A program made the position numbers and the translations under genes. Positions 37,688 through 51,400 of a stretch of 64,000 nt of DNA are shown here, piece after piece. Source of the stretch: Antedon mediterranea (Eukaryota > Echinodermata > Crinoidea > Comatulida > Antedonidae); contig NC_092677.1 of NCBI RefSeq assembly GCF_964355755.1, positions 7,507,001 through 7,571,000 of the forward strand, given 5' to 3'. Position 1 is the stretch's first letter, and every line of letters begins with the position of its first letter. Below the pieces are notes generated by a model that was given only the letters and a program-made list of their open reading frames with translations, did no database searches and was not told the origin of the DNA.

Positions 37688-39230
37688 TGAGAAATTGTTT
37701 TTGTAAAAAAAAAATGTTTCTTCGCAATTTCTTTCTGTGCAGATTTTGTGTAACAAATATCTCAAAAAGTTTAATGTCAATGATTACCAAAATTTCTGAA
37801 TGTCTTTCACATACTTTAACTTAGTCCTAATAAGCTTTACAGCGTGATCACTCATCCGTGACGTCATTTATACGCCATTTTGTAAAAAAACATTATCAAT
37901 CATATCTCCATAATTACTTATCACATATTAATAAAATTTACTACACGTAAACTTCAGGTCAAGGGTATAAATATTAGCAAATAAAAGCGCACGCGCACGT
38001 AGTGTCATGCGCGTGAAATCGTGCGTTAAAAATTTAAAATGCTCAAAATTACGTTTTGATCAAATTAGGGCATGAATTAGGACATTTGCGTGTTTCAAAA
38101 AATTACTGCGCAAAAACACGTTTTTGCGCGTGCGTACATAGAAAGCGTAAAAAATAACATTTTTTTGTACAAATTGCATTCTACTCATCTTCCATAGTAC
38201 ATTCACCAAATTTGAGACCATTTCGACTTAAAATAGTGCTATACGAGCACGTTAAAAATGACAAAATGCGCACATTAATTGTACAAAAGTGCTAAAAATG
38301 GTAAAAAATAAGGCCTTTTTAAAATGAATATAACTCTTCAGAATGGAAGGTGACTCCCAATTTTTTTAACTTATTATGGAGGCCAATGAGTTGTGGATAT
38401 AAATTTATATACACATTAGACGTACAAAATGGTATGACGTCATCAACTGACCACTTGCATTTAAAAATTAGTAATTTTTATCTTTTTGTGTGGGTTATCA
38501 CATTCACTAGAGCGCATCTCCGTTATTTGAACCCGATTTTCGCACAAATTTTAGTATGTACTTGCTCAATTAATTATTTTTCTCATGAGTTTTCAACATT
38601 TTCATTTTGAAGACGTCATCACGCGTAAAAACTTGAATAACCTAGGTCGTGTAATTTCAGCTACACCATACGTTTGAATATCTTACAGCTCTTCAGAATT
38701 AAAGATGACCTTGAAGATTATAACTTATTATGAAAGCTGATGAAATTTAGATATGAATTCATATAAAAATTAAGGCTATCGGATAATGTGATGTTATCAT
38801 ATGGCCTATTGAAGTTAAAGAGTAGTTTTTAAATTTGTTTAGTCAAAGTTTTACAAATTTCAAAGAGCGCGCATTGCGCTTCTACGTGTCAAATTCTCTT
38901 CCAATCCTTATATTTATTTGCTCAATTCATTATCTTTCGAAATTGTCATCTTCGAGTTTATTTGATAATTCCATCATACCAAAAAATTAGAACATGATGT
39001 GGGTCGCGTAATTTCACCTATGCTACACTGTATATAGATATACAGTATATACTGTATATATTGTATACGACACTCAGCACTATAAGTGTATATGCATCAT
39101 GTCATAGGATGGCGTACATCAGCTTTTTACGATCGTATGTTAACGTACATGCATGTTTAAAAAATGTTTATTTCATTAAAATGATAAAATGATCACCTAT
39201 AATTCGTCAAAGTGACGAATTAAATTCTAG
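37688..39230 (+). mobile_element. Helitron-like unit 9 (leader B)
   Basis: 1543 bp, the shortest unit; it lacks an ACATAATAGGCACAA-type segment near 39068. Confidence 0.75.
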
Positions 39231-40811
39231 TTAGGTGATCATTTAGAATAAAATGATCACCTATTGTTATTGTACAAAATCTTTATTATTATTGTTATTC
39301 TTCTTTCTGTACACTTTTTGTTCATCAAATATCTCAAAAAGTTGAATAGCAATGATCACAAAAATTTCACAATGTCTTTCAAATACTTTAACTTAGCCAT
39401 AATAAGCTTTTCAGCGTGATCTCTCACCCGTGACGTCACGTATACGCCATTTTGTGAAATCACATTTTCAATCATATATCCATAATTCATTATCACATAT
39501 TTATGAAATTCACTACACGTAAACTTCAGGTCAAGGGTAAAAATATTAGCAAGTAAAAACGCGCGCGCACGTAGGGTCATGCGCGTGGAATCGCGCAGTA
39601 AAAATTTAAAAAGCTCAAAATTACGTTTTAATCAATTTAGAGCATGAATTAGGCCAATTGCGTGTTTCAAAAAATTACTGCGCACAAAAAATATTTTGCG
39701 CACGCGATACTTACAAAGCGTAAAAATTGCAATTTTTTTATACAAATCGCGTTCTACTCACCATCCTTAGTACATTCACCAAATTTGAGTCAGTTCCGAC
39801 TTAAAATAACGCTATACGAGCAGGTTAAAAATAACAAAATGCGCAAATTAATTGCATCAAAGTGCTGAAAATGGTGAAAAATAAGGCTTTTTTAAAATGA
39901 ATATAACTCTTCAGAATGGCAGGTGACCTCCAATTTTTTTAACTTATTCGGAAAGCCATTGGGTTTTAGATACATATTCATGTGCACATTAGACGTACAA
40001 AATGGTATGACGTCATCAAATGGCCACTTCAATTTAAAAATTAGTAATTTTTATCTTTTTGTGTGGGTTATCACATTCAATAGAGCGCATCTCCGTTATT
40101 TGAGCCCGATTTTCGCCGAAATTTTAGTATGTGCTTGCTCAATTAATTATTTTTCTCAAGTGTTGTCAACATTTTTATTTTGATGACGTCATCATGTGTA
40201 AAAACTTTAATAACCAAGGTCGTGTAATTTCAGCTACACCATACATTTGAATAAGTTATAGCTCTTCAGAATTAAAGGTGACCTTGAATATTATAATTTA
40301 TTATGAAAGCTAAATAAATGTAGATACGAATTCATACAAAAATTAAGCCTATCGGATGTTGTGATGTTATCATATGGCCAGTTGAAGTTAAAACGTTGTT
40401 TTTAAATTTCTTTAGTCAAAGTTATACAAATTTCAAAGAGCGCGCATTGCACTTCTACGTGCCAAATTATCTTCCAATCCTTATATTTATTTGCTCAATT
40501 CATTATCTTTCGAAATTGTCATCTTCGAGTTTATTTTGATAATTCCATCATACCAAAAAATTAGAACATGATGTGTGTCCCGTAATTTCACCTATGCTAC
40601 ACTGTATATAGATATACAGTATATACTGTACATATTGTATATGGCATATAATAGGCACAACACAGCACTATAAGCGTATGCATCATGTCATAGGATGGCG
40701 TACATCAACTTTTTACGATCGTATGTTAACGTACATGCATGTTTAAAAAGTTTCATTAAAATGATAAAAATGATCACCTATAATTCGTCAAAGTGACGAA
40801 TTAAATTCTAG
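39231..40811 (+). mobile_element. Helitron-like unit 10 (leader A)
   Basis: 1581 bp; leader A. Its 5' two-thirds match unit 7. Confidence 0.75.
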
Positions 40812-42397
40812 TTAGGTGATCATTTAGAATAAAATGATCACCTATTGTTATTGTATGAAATCTTTATTATTATTTTTTTTTTTTTTTTTATTCTTTCTGT
40901 ACACTTTTTGTGTAACAATTATCTCAAAAAGTTGAATGGCAATGATCACAAAAAATTCACAGTGTCTTTCAAATACTTTAACTTAGCCATAATAAGCTTT
41001 TCAGCGTGATCACTCAACCGTGACGTCACGTATACGCGATTTTGTGAAATCACACTATAAATCATATCTCCATAACTCTTTATCACATATCAATAAAATT
41101 CACTATACGTAAACTTCAGGTGAAGGGTAAAAATATAAAAAAAAAAAAACTTACGTGTTTCAAGGTCATGCACGTGAAATCGCGCGTTAAAATTTTAAAA
41201 AGCTCAAAATTAAGTTTTGATCAATTTAGAGCATAAAATAGGCCATTTGCGTGTTTTAAAAAATTACTGCGCAAAAACACGTTTTTGCACGTGCGTATTT
41301 AGAAAGCGTAAAAAATACAATTTTTTTTGTACAAATTGCATTCTACTCATCTTCCTTGGTAGATTCACCAAATGTGAGTCCATTTCGATTTAAAATAGTG
41401 CTATACGAGCACGTTAAAAATGACAAAATGCGCACATTAATTGTACAAAAGTGCTAAAAATGGTAAAAATTAAGGCCTTTTTAAAATGAATATAACTCTT
41501 CAGAATGGAAGATGACCCCTAATTTTTTTAACTTAATATGGAAGCCAATAAGTTGTAGATATAAATGTATATACACATTAGACGTACAAAATGGTATGAC
41601 GTAATCAAATGGCCACTTGAATTTAAAAATTAGTAATTTTTATGTTTTTGTGTGGGTTATCACATTCAACAGAGCCCATCTCCGTTATTTGAGCCCGATT
41701 TGCGCACAAATTTTAGGATGTGCTTGCTCAATTAATTATCTTTCTCAGGAGTTGTCAATATTTTTATTTTGATGACATCATCACGCGTAAAAACTTGAAT
41801 AACGTAGGTCGTGTAATTTCAGCTACACCTTACATTTGAATATATTATAGCTCTTCAGAATTAAAGGTGACCTTGAAGATTATAACTTATTATGAAAGCT
41901 GATGAAATTTAGATATGAATTAATATAAAAATTAAGCCTATCGGATGTTGTGATGTTATCATATGGCCAGTTGAAGTTAAAACGTTGTTTTTAAATTTCT
42001 TTAGTCAAAGTTATACAAATTTCAAAGAGCGCGCATTGCGCTTCTACGTGTCAAATTATCTTCCAATCCTTATATTTATTTGCTCAATTCATTATCTTTC
42101 GAAATTGTCATCTTTGAGTTTATTTTGATAATTCCATCATACCAAAAAATTTGAACATGATGTGGGTCCCGTAATTTCACCTATGCTACACTGTATATAG
42201 ATATACAGTATATACTGTACATATTGTATATGACACATAATAGGCACAACTCAGCACTATAAGCGTATATCAGGATGGTATACATCAACATTTTCCTATT
42301 GTATGTTAACGTACGTGCATGTTTAAAAAATATTAATGTCAGTAAAGCGATAAAAATGATCACCTATAATTCGTCAAAGTGACGAATTAAATTCTAG
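40812..42397 (+). mobile_element. Helitron-like unit 11 (leader A)
   Basis: 1586 bp; leader A followed by an expanded T-run near 40872-40890. Its 3' end resembles that of unit 7. Confidence 0.75.
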
Positions 42398-43952
42398 TGA
42401 GAAATTGTTTTTGTAAAAAAAAATGTTTCTTCGCAATTTCTTTCTGTACAGATTTTGTGTAACAAATATCTCAAAAAGTTTAATGTCAATGATTACCAAC
42501 ATTTCAGAATGTCTTTCCAATACTTTAACTTAGTCCTAATAAGGTTTTCAGCGTGATCACTCATCCGTGACGTCATCTATTCGCCATTTTGTGAAATCAC
42601 ATTATCAATCATATCTCCATAATTAATTATCACATATTAATGAAATTCACTATACGTAAACTTCAGATCAAGGGTAAAAATATTAGCAAATAAAAATGCA
42701 CGCGCACGTAGGGTCATGCGCGTGAAATCGCTCGTTAAAAATTTAAAAAGCTCAAAATTATGTTTTGATCAATTTAGAGCATGAATTAGGCCATTTGCGT
42801 GTTTTAAAAAATTACTGCGCAAAAACACGTTTTTGCGCACGCAATTCGTAAAAAGCGTAAAAAATAAAATTTGATGTAAACATCACATTCTACTCACAAT
42901 CCTTAGTACATTCTCCGATTTTGAGTCCATTCCGACTTAAAATAACGCTGTACGAGCACGTTAAACATGACAAAATGCGCACATTAATTGCACAAAAGTG
43001 CAAAAAATTGTAAAAATTAAGGCCTTTTTAAAATGAATATAACTCTTCAGAATGGCAGGTGACCCCCAATTTTTTTAACTTAATATGGAAGCCAATAAGT
43101 TGTAGATATAAATGTATATAAACATTAGACGTACAAAATGGTATTACGTCATCAAATGGCCACTTGAATTTAAAAATTAGGATTTTTTTCCGTTTTGTGT
43201 AGGTTATCACATCAATAGAGCGCATCTCTGCTATTTGAGCCCGATTTTCGCACAAATTTCAGTGTGTGCTTGCTTAATTATTTATCTTTCTCATAAGTTG
43301 TCAGTGTTTTCATTTTGATTACGTCATCACGCGTAAAAACTTGAATAACGTAGGTCGTGTAATTTCACCTTCGCCGTAAATTTGAATATCTTACAGCTCT
43401 TCAGAATTGAAGGTTACCTTGACGATTATAATTTATTATGAAAGCTGATGAAATGTAGATATGAATTCATATAAAAACCAAGCCTATCAGATGTTGTGAC
43501 GTTAACATATGGCCAGATGAAGTTAAAAAGTAGTTTTTTCATCTTTTTCGTCAAAGTTATACAAATTTCAAAGAGCGCGCACAGCGCTTCTACGTGCCAG
43601 ATTCTCTTCCAATTCTTATATTTATTTGCTCAATTTATTATCTTTCGAAATTGTCATCTTTGAGTTTATTTTGATAATTCCATCATACCAAAAAATTAGA
43701 ACATGGTGTGTGTCCCGTAATTTCACCTATGCTACACTGTATATAGATATACAGTATATACTGTACATATTGTATATGGCATATAATAGGCACAACTCAG
43801 CGATATAAGATTATGCATCATGTCATAGGATGGCGTACATCAACTTTTTACGATCGTATGTTAACGTACATGCATGTTTAAAAAATGTTAATTTCATTAA
43901 AATGATAACAATGATCACCTATAATTCGTCAAAGTGACGAATTAAATTCTAG
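42398..43952 (+). mobile_element. Helitron-like unit 12 (leader B), right array end
   Basis: 1555 bp; its terminal CTAG (43949-43952) abuts host TGTTTTC, which continues the copy A sequence exactly. Confidence 0.75.
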
Positions 43953-45467
43953 TGTTTTCTTTATATTTGTCATACAAAATAAAAAATTATTATCACTATA
44001 GTCCTTGTTATCAGGTGAACTGTTACTATACTTGTTAAGTTCACAATTCAGCTGATCACAAACAACTCATGTCATCTTGTTCGTAACATTCTGTCTTTTA
44101 TTTTACAGTGCAAGTACTGTATCTACCAATCTATTAGATTGATCTGAATGATTTCTTCTTAGTAAGAAGAAATCATTCAGATCAATAGTCAGTTAATGGT
44201 TTAACTTTGCCTTTGATTGCTGGGAAAAATAATTTAATTAAGAAATATTCTATAGCATTAACAAATTACAAAAAAATATATATAATATTATATCTATTGA
44301 TTTTTTTCCCATACATCTTGTACTTTAATTACTAACGCCATTTTTACCAATATATTGTAAGTAATGCATTGTACTTCATAGCTAATTATGATTACTTTAT
44401 ACATTTTAGCAACTCATGTTAAGTTGATATTCACCTAATAATGTTCTTTTATTTGTGTAGAAATAAATATTACTATTAATAAATATGTTATCATAAAAAA
44501 TTAACATGCTCTACATAACATATCTTTTTGATGGTGTTTTTAAAAAAACTGTTCGTAATATCCTGTAATAATATTTGCAATATCCAAGTAAAATTTATTA
44601 ATTTTGTGATAATTGTAACTTGGTATATAGTATTTATGTTACCAAGTCTCTAATAAATGTGATGAGTATATAAATAAAGGTTGTCTATAGTATACATTGA
44701 CATAAAAATCATCTTTATGTTTGTTCTTTAAAATTGATATAAAATAATCCTTTTCAATCACATTTCCACTCTATTTTATAATTTATAACGTTTTGATACA
44801 TACTCTATTTTATAATTTATAACGTTTTGATACATACTCTATTTTATAATTTAAAACGTTTTAATACAAAATCAACAACTTCCAATGTAATATAATACAG
44901 TATCTGTGGTACTGCTATGTCTTACTACTGTATTACTATACAGACAGGTACAGTATTGTGAGCTTATTTAATTTATAAAAATGCGCCCTCTATTGGCAAA
45001 CATAGATATTGTATAATGCAAAAGAATAGGGAGTTTTACATTTTGGCAATAGAGGGCGCATGTTTTTAATTAATAATCTTAAAATCGTTCTAATTAATTA
45101 ATGTGCAACTTTTTTCACTGGCGAGTTTGGTTTTTATGATAAGATATATGTGTAGAACAATTCTGCAAAAAATGAGGTAGCTGCCAGACGGGTGCCACGA
45201 TATTTAAAAACTAAGCCACTTTTCAGTGTTCAGCCCATGGTCTAACAGTGGGGGTTATTATACAATATGCAACATTCCGTATTAGGCCTATACAGTTGGA
45301 TAAAGAATAGATGTTAAAAACATCTTTCCCCGGCTGTACACGTTAAAGTTTCTGCAGTTTTTCTTATTTTGTTCTATCTTGGAAAGACATAATCTTGGGG
45401 TAATAATGTAGGCCTACATCGTTAGGCCTATAGTTGCCTAGTCCATATTCTCGTTTCGTGACGATAT

Positions 45468-48400
45468 TTATTTATTAATTAGACCAATTCTCTCATCTTC
45501 GTTATTTTTCTGCTCTGACCAAACTTGCTGTTCAGCTTCGGAAAACATGATAAAATACACCATTCCTAGTAAATTGATTCCACCCGTTAAAGAGAATAAG
45601 ACAGTCCATCGTTCGAGAGAATTCTGAAAATAAACATTTTATTGACATAATTATCATGGTGAGAAGCACGTTCATGGATATCTTAATTCAATTATCTCTT
45701 CTCCTCATAACATTTATCTACAGATGCTGTTATGATCAAATCAAAGCCTTAAATAAAGAAATGAAAATTAATAAAGAAATGGTTCGTTAAGTAAAAATCT
45801 ATAGTGATTCCGGATTAGCCCTAGTACAGGCCTAAGTTTATTTTGTTGTGGTAAAATAGCCTACGAATGGTGGTTATATTTAGCCCTACCTGTTCTTTAA
45901 TTAGAAGTCCAGTGACAATCGGGATGATGATTCCGGTGCAGCTTGCAAATGTCTGTGTGGCGGCCGCCACAAATCCAGCATATTCGTCGGTTATATCCAT
46001 TGCGTTTGGTAAAACCGAAGCACTATTAAAACCACTCGCAGCGAAAAACACAATATACAGAATCTCAACCGCCAATACATTATAACCAGTGACAACAAGT
46101 GGAATAAAACCGACAACAGATAGGACAACACCTGTTTCAAATCAGACATTAGAAAAATTTAAAGTTTAAACTTTTAATAATTTTTAAACTACATCGTTTA
46201 AAAGTAAATGAAATTACCTTCGCTTAGATTTCACTAAAGTTTTAAAAACTGCACTGTAAAAGATTAGGCCTACCTAATACAAGGAATAGATGTCTTGTTT
46301 TCAGAATACTAAGGTATTTTTGTTGAATGATATAGTCCGCAACAGCAGCAGACAGTAAGCCAGTCACTGCTGCAATAAAACTTGGCAATGAGGTTAACAA
46401 ACCAATCTAAATGATAAACAATAACATTATAAGAACAACTTAAAATGAGTGAGACTTAAGTGATAATCTTACAGCTCTAACTAGATTATCAGAATAGGAA
46501 ACATACTGAAACTATTTTAAAGAATTAAGTTTTAAGTATATCTTTTATCCGTCTCACCTTATTTACATTAACCCCAAACATGTTCGAAAAAAACGTAGGT
46601 ACTTCAATTAGAAAGAAGTTGAAAGCAAACGTAGTAGAAAACCTTGCAACGGCAATGGCCCAAACCGGCTTCGACGTGAATATATCGTATAGTGGAATCG
46701 CACGTGACTGAAAAAAAGTAATTGAAGGTATTTCCAATAGTTTTTTTCTAATATCCCTACAAATGCTTGCAAACTTACTAATAGCCCTATACGCTACTTC
46801 ATCAAATTATTACATTTTTAATTTCCCCCCTGCGAGCTATTTTTACACGAGTTGTAATTATGGTCGATTTTTGATATTTGAAATAAAAGTTTAAAAAATA
46901 CAAACAAAAGTTTGATAAAATTGTCTAAAGCCTTGTGTATAGCCTATAGACTATCAAACTAGTTTGACATAATAGTGATGTGCCCAAATATGGCATCACA
47001 TTCTTTTGTCACATTTAATAGTAGACAAAGCTCTGGTTATATTATGCTTTATTAGTAAACTTGATCAAATTGTGCAAACTGCTTGTTGGCTCATGTTTAG
47101 AAACTAAAGTTTAAACTTAAAGAAACTAGTGTAGAATGGAGGCAAAGGAAGGCATTGATACCTTATTCTTATTTGGTGTATTACTTATGTATTCATCTTG
47201 CTCCGCCGGTGACTCTGAAACGAATGTTATCCACAGAATTGCTAAAACAGCTCCAAACATACCTTTAACACATAATGAAAAAGTAAAAATAAACCCGAGT
47301 TAGAGCCAATCTTGATTGCTACACTCGCCGCGTTGCAACATGACCGGTATTCAAATCATAAGATATTCATGACTCGCATCTAAATTATTTTAGTGGAATT
47401 GGTCAGAAGACTGCTCTGGCTACACTAACAAACTAGTTTGACAAAACATATGTGATGTGCCCAAATATGGTAGTGATATACCCAAATATGGTACAGTAGT
47501 ATAATATGACATCATCATTTCCATATATGAGCACAGTTGTTTTTCATATAAAATTTGATACTAGTGTAGACAAAGCTTTAGGATAAATACTATAAGGACT
47601 TTTAGAAAAAAAAATCGATTTTATTTCAAATGGGAAATAAACAAACATAAGCAGGATTCGGGGGATTGAATTTGACTTAGGCCTGGTAATTGGCTGTGAC
47701 GTAGTTGACATAATCTCTATACCCTTTCAAATTAAAAGTATTTCAATGAAGACACAACATTGTGTATGATTAAAAACATTAGTTAACAGTCTATTAACTT
47801 TAGTGACGTTTAGCTTTATTTGTTATAATAATTCAAATATCAAAATACGTATTAGATGTTGAGGAAAACGAAATTCTTTACTGTATATATAAAACGACAT
47901 TGGCCATCCTCCAATCTTGTACGAGGAACAGATCAGTCCGGTCGTATAACTTGCAATCACGCCTCCAAATGCCTTGCCTTTAAAATAGTATTTAACATGT
48001 GTAATATGACGTAGCAGAAAAAAAAAACATTGGTGTCTACGCAACGCAAGGACGTAAGCGAAACGCAAATGAGTTGACCAATAACAAACGACAGTTCAAA
48101 TATCGCTTGTGATTGGTCAAACTACTGGCGTTGGGCTTACGTCACGTTTTCGTCACGTTTTATAGCAATCATAATGTACTTTTAGGAAGATTACTACAGG
48201 AGTAGTCTCAGAAACCGTTATGAATGTACACTACGAATCAGATGTTTTTTCACCATTTCTCTCTATTAACATAGATGCATTTTTTATTTAAAAATCATGA
48301 TTGCATACCAGCAAATACTATTGATACCATTACACTTCGTTCACCGACATTAGCCCATTTGCTCAATAAAGTGAAAACAGCAGGAATCATCATGCTCTAA

Positions 48401-51400
48401 ATAAATTAATTAAAATTGGTTAAAGCCCACAAACACATTAAAATAATATTACGTAGACAGCATTGCTCCACTGCTATAAGAAGAATGGTACATAAATGGT
48501 GAACAACCAATAAGAGTAAAAACTGTACCACAAATCAAATATTGACTATTATTTTGATACTATTTAGGCCAATTTTTTTGAAATAATATTTTTCTTTCTA
48601 TAGATATTTTTACCTGAAATAAAGAATTAATTTGCAATGTTTGAACAAACCTTAATAACGCCGTCCAAAATCCGTAATGTTATAAGTAGACCAACATGTA
48701 CACTCGCTGCCCATGGTGATAAAGCTGAGATCAAACTCATCGAAATTATCACAAACGTAATTATACATTTTCCTCCTAGTTTAACCGCCAGAATGCCTCC
48801 TGGTATTTGCATGACAGTATATCCATAATAAAATGCTCCAAGTAAGGTCTGCTGTGTCATTTTGTCCCAATCATAGGTTGGTATCTGTGATACAGTGAAA
48901 CCTCGTGTAAGCGGACAGATCGGGCAAAATGACAAATTACTAGGCAGGGCCAGGATCTGTCAAGGGGGGTGGGGGGGGGGGGTGTTTGGATACTAAGTAT
49001 TTGGGACACTGCTTCCCTGTGACCTGAGGGGGAGAAGCGAATTTTGTTAAATGACACCCCTAGAGGGACGGAGATGGTACTCTCGCACATAGCATTCATG
49101 ATAAATGGCACCTCTAATTGGTCGGAAAAGACATTCTCACCCAGCATGTTACCAATGAGCAAAACGATCGTATTTTTTCCTCCTCCTCACACACGTGGAC
49201 TATTTAACCGCCGATTGTTTGATCATTCATTCGGTATTTTGTTTTGCGTTCAAGTTCAATGTGAACGTACGTCAGCTGGGAATCCCCGAAAAAGCACACT
49301 TTGGGTAAGTAGGCAAATTCATAGTCTGGGTTCCAGACGGAGTTTTGTCTTAATATTAGTAAAAAGATTAATATTTTGGCACATATGGCGTTTCATACGT
49401 ATACTACTTGATTTTGGATACTCCGTCTGGGGAAACACGCACAAGTCACGTGGTTTGACACCAAGAATTCTTGGTGCATACGATTATCCGGTTGACTAGT
49501 TTCAGCTGCATGCGATTGGCTACTCACTCGTACACCGTTTTAATATTCATATTTCAGAATTTCAAAGACTCAACAACTAAGATGATGCGCATGCGCTATG
49601 TTACGTTTAGACAACGTGTACTTGGGTACATTTATGAAAGTTTCTGAAGGCTAGACATAATTTTATATGCCTAGTAGTCTGGTAAACATTAGATGGGATT
49701 TTTCCCAAGAACATGAAAACTCGTGATATGATAGGCTAGCTTCTCCGCAAATCAAACATTGAATGGATCATTTATTACGCGGAGATAATTTTGATTTAAT
49801 TCCCACCCAGACCCTGTCCTGTTCTGTGTGGTAGTGTAGCCCTGTTGTTGTGTGCCGCCGGTGGTGGTATGTAGGCCTACTTTATTGGCGTTTTATTTGG
49901 CAGGTCATACGTGCGAATTGAGTAGGACCTACGAAAGAGGCCTAGGCCAAGGACTAAACAATTAACGCCGTGGTTAGGATTCCGGCACCGGAACTCAACT
50001 GCCCAGCGTTAGGGAATCCGACACGCTATTGCGCATGCCCAGAGCGAGGTAATCGGCGACTCTATACTTATCAACAGCGATGGATTATTTCATAGCTGCG
50101 CCACACGGCGAACTAGCCTAGATGCCTACTAATAATATGGGATCCACTAATCTAGGCTAGGGCTACCAGTTAGACTACGTGACCAGTGGGCCTATAGTAT
50201 TTATTTTGTAATTAAAAAGTGGTTGCTTCATTCATATATAAAATTCATATCATTATGAATTATATAATTACATGACTAGTTTTATGATTTTTCATAACGC
50301 ATTATACTGTACATATACAACATGCAATCACAAGTTGATTTGTTGACGGCAGCGCAGCCACCGCGTGGATGTGAAAAAAACTGTTCGGGAAGTCAGGGTC
50401 GCAACGCTAAAAACAGCATTACGATTCTTAGATAGATACTGATACTTATTAATATCATTATAATTATTTTAACGCGTGGCGTAGTCATATTTTAATTATT
50501 AATTCATGTATGGCATAGGCCTAGGCCAAGTTTCATCCATCGCTCTCTCGCTCGCGCAACGACTATCTAGGCTACAGTAAATCCCTATAACACTAGCTCC
50601 GACTCTCCGTGGTGTGGCACTATTATTAGTGTGCAAGCTATAATTCACTTCCCAGAGCTCTGGGCATGCGCAATAGCGTGTCGGATTCTCTAACGGTGGG
50701 CAGTTGAGTTCCGGTGCCGGAATCCTAACCACGGCGAACAATTAATAAACAAAACAACTTGGCATTACGATTTTATATTTCAACAGTCTCGATCGTACAT
50801 TCAGCACTGTACGTACTCGATCTTTTTCATTTTGAAACAAAATGATCATTGGTTGATTCGAAATCCATATTTATATACCGCCCGCCCCATATAGCCAAAT
50901 ACGGTATGATAAACTACGTCATTCTTATCGGATGTTTGCGGTCTGCAAATCGATTTCTATACGTGTTTCACAAGTCTGTATTTTCAGACAAAAATCGCGG
51001 TCGAAATAAAAACAAATAAATAAAAAAAAAAAGATAATACAGACTTGGGGCAAGCCTAGCAAATTCAATGCTTATTATAGCTATACATATTTATTTACAG
51101 CAATTTATTGAGGAAATTAAATATATCAATGTTATATTTCGTTTGTCGATGATTATTTTTTTACGCAAAGTTCATGTGTGAATGCTTTTAGTAGTCGTCG
51201 TCAGAAGTTTATCGAACTAGTTATTTTTTTTTCAAAATGTTCCCCGCCACCTGCCCACCACACAGCCCAGGCCTAGTCTAGCCCCTAATACAATATAGGG
51301 CTTCCTACTAGATGATATTTTGTTGAAAAAAATACGTTTCACAAGACTTAGATTTAACATATCTGTAATCTACTGTATTTCGTCCATTGACAGCGTTGTA

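Larger units (their letters stand above)
25148..43952. mobile_element. Tandem array of twelve Helitron/Helentron-like units
   Basis: Twelve head-to-tail units of 1543-1592 bp. Every unit ends with AAATGATCACCTA, a hairpin (TAATTCGTCA, AAG, TGACGAATTA) and AATTCTAG. A 3' hairpin followed by CTRR is the Helitron signature. Units begin with leader A (TTAGGTGATCATTT with loop AGAATA and its complement) or leader B (TGAGAAATTG ... CAATTTC). Leader A is the inverse of the AAATGATCACCTA just inside the 3' hairpin, like the asymmetric terminal repeats of Helentron/Helitron2 elements. No Rep or helicase frame exists, so the units are nonautonomous. The left junction is TATCATTA-TTAGGTG and the right CTAG-TGTTTTC; copy A reads TATCATATATGTTTTC. 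This implies insertion between A and T without duplication, and one base lost. Confidence 0.8.

Noticed and set aside
25148-43952. CRISPR-like or ordinary satellite interpretation of the array
   Set aside because: The period is 1.56 kb without short repeats and spacers. The hairpin-CTAG end and the clean A/T insertion point fit a rolling-circle element better than a random satellite.
49044-49499. 151-residue plus-strand frame in copy B
   Set aside because: It runs across the border of the B-specific insertion at 49322, and copy A has only a shorter frame there, so it arises by chance from the insertion.
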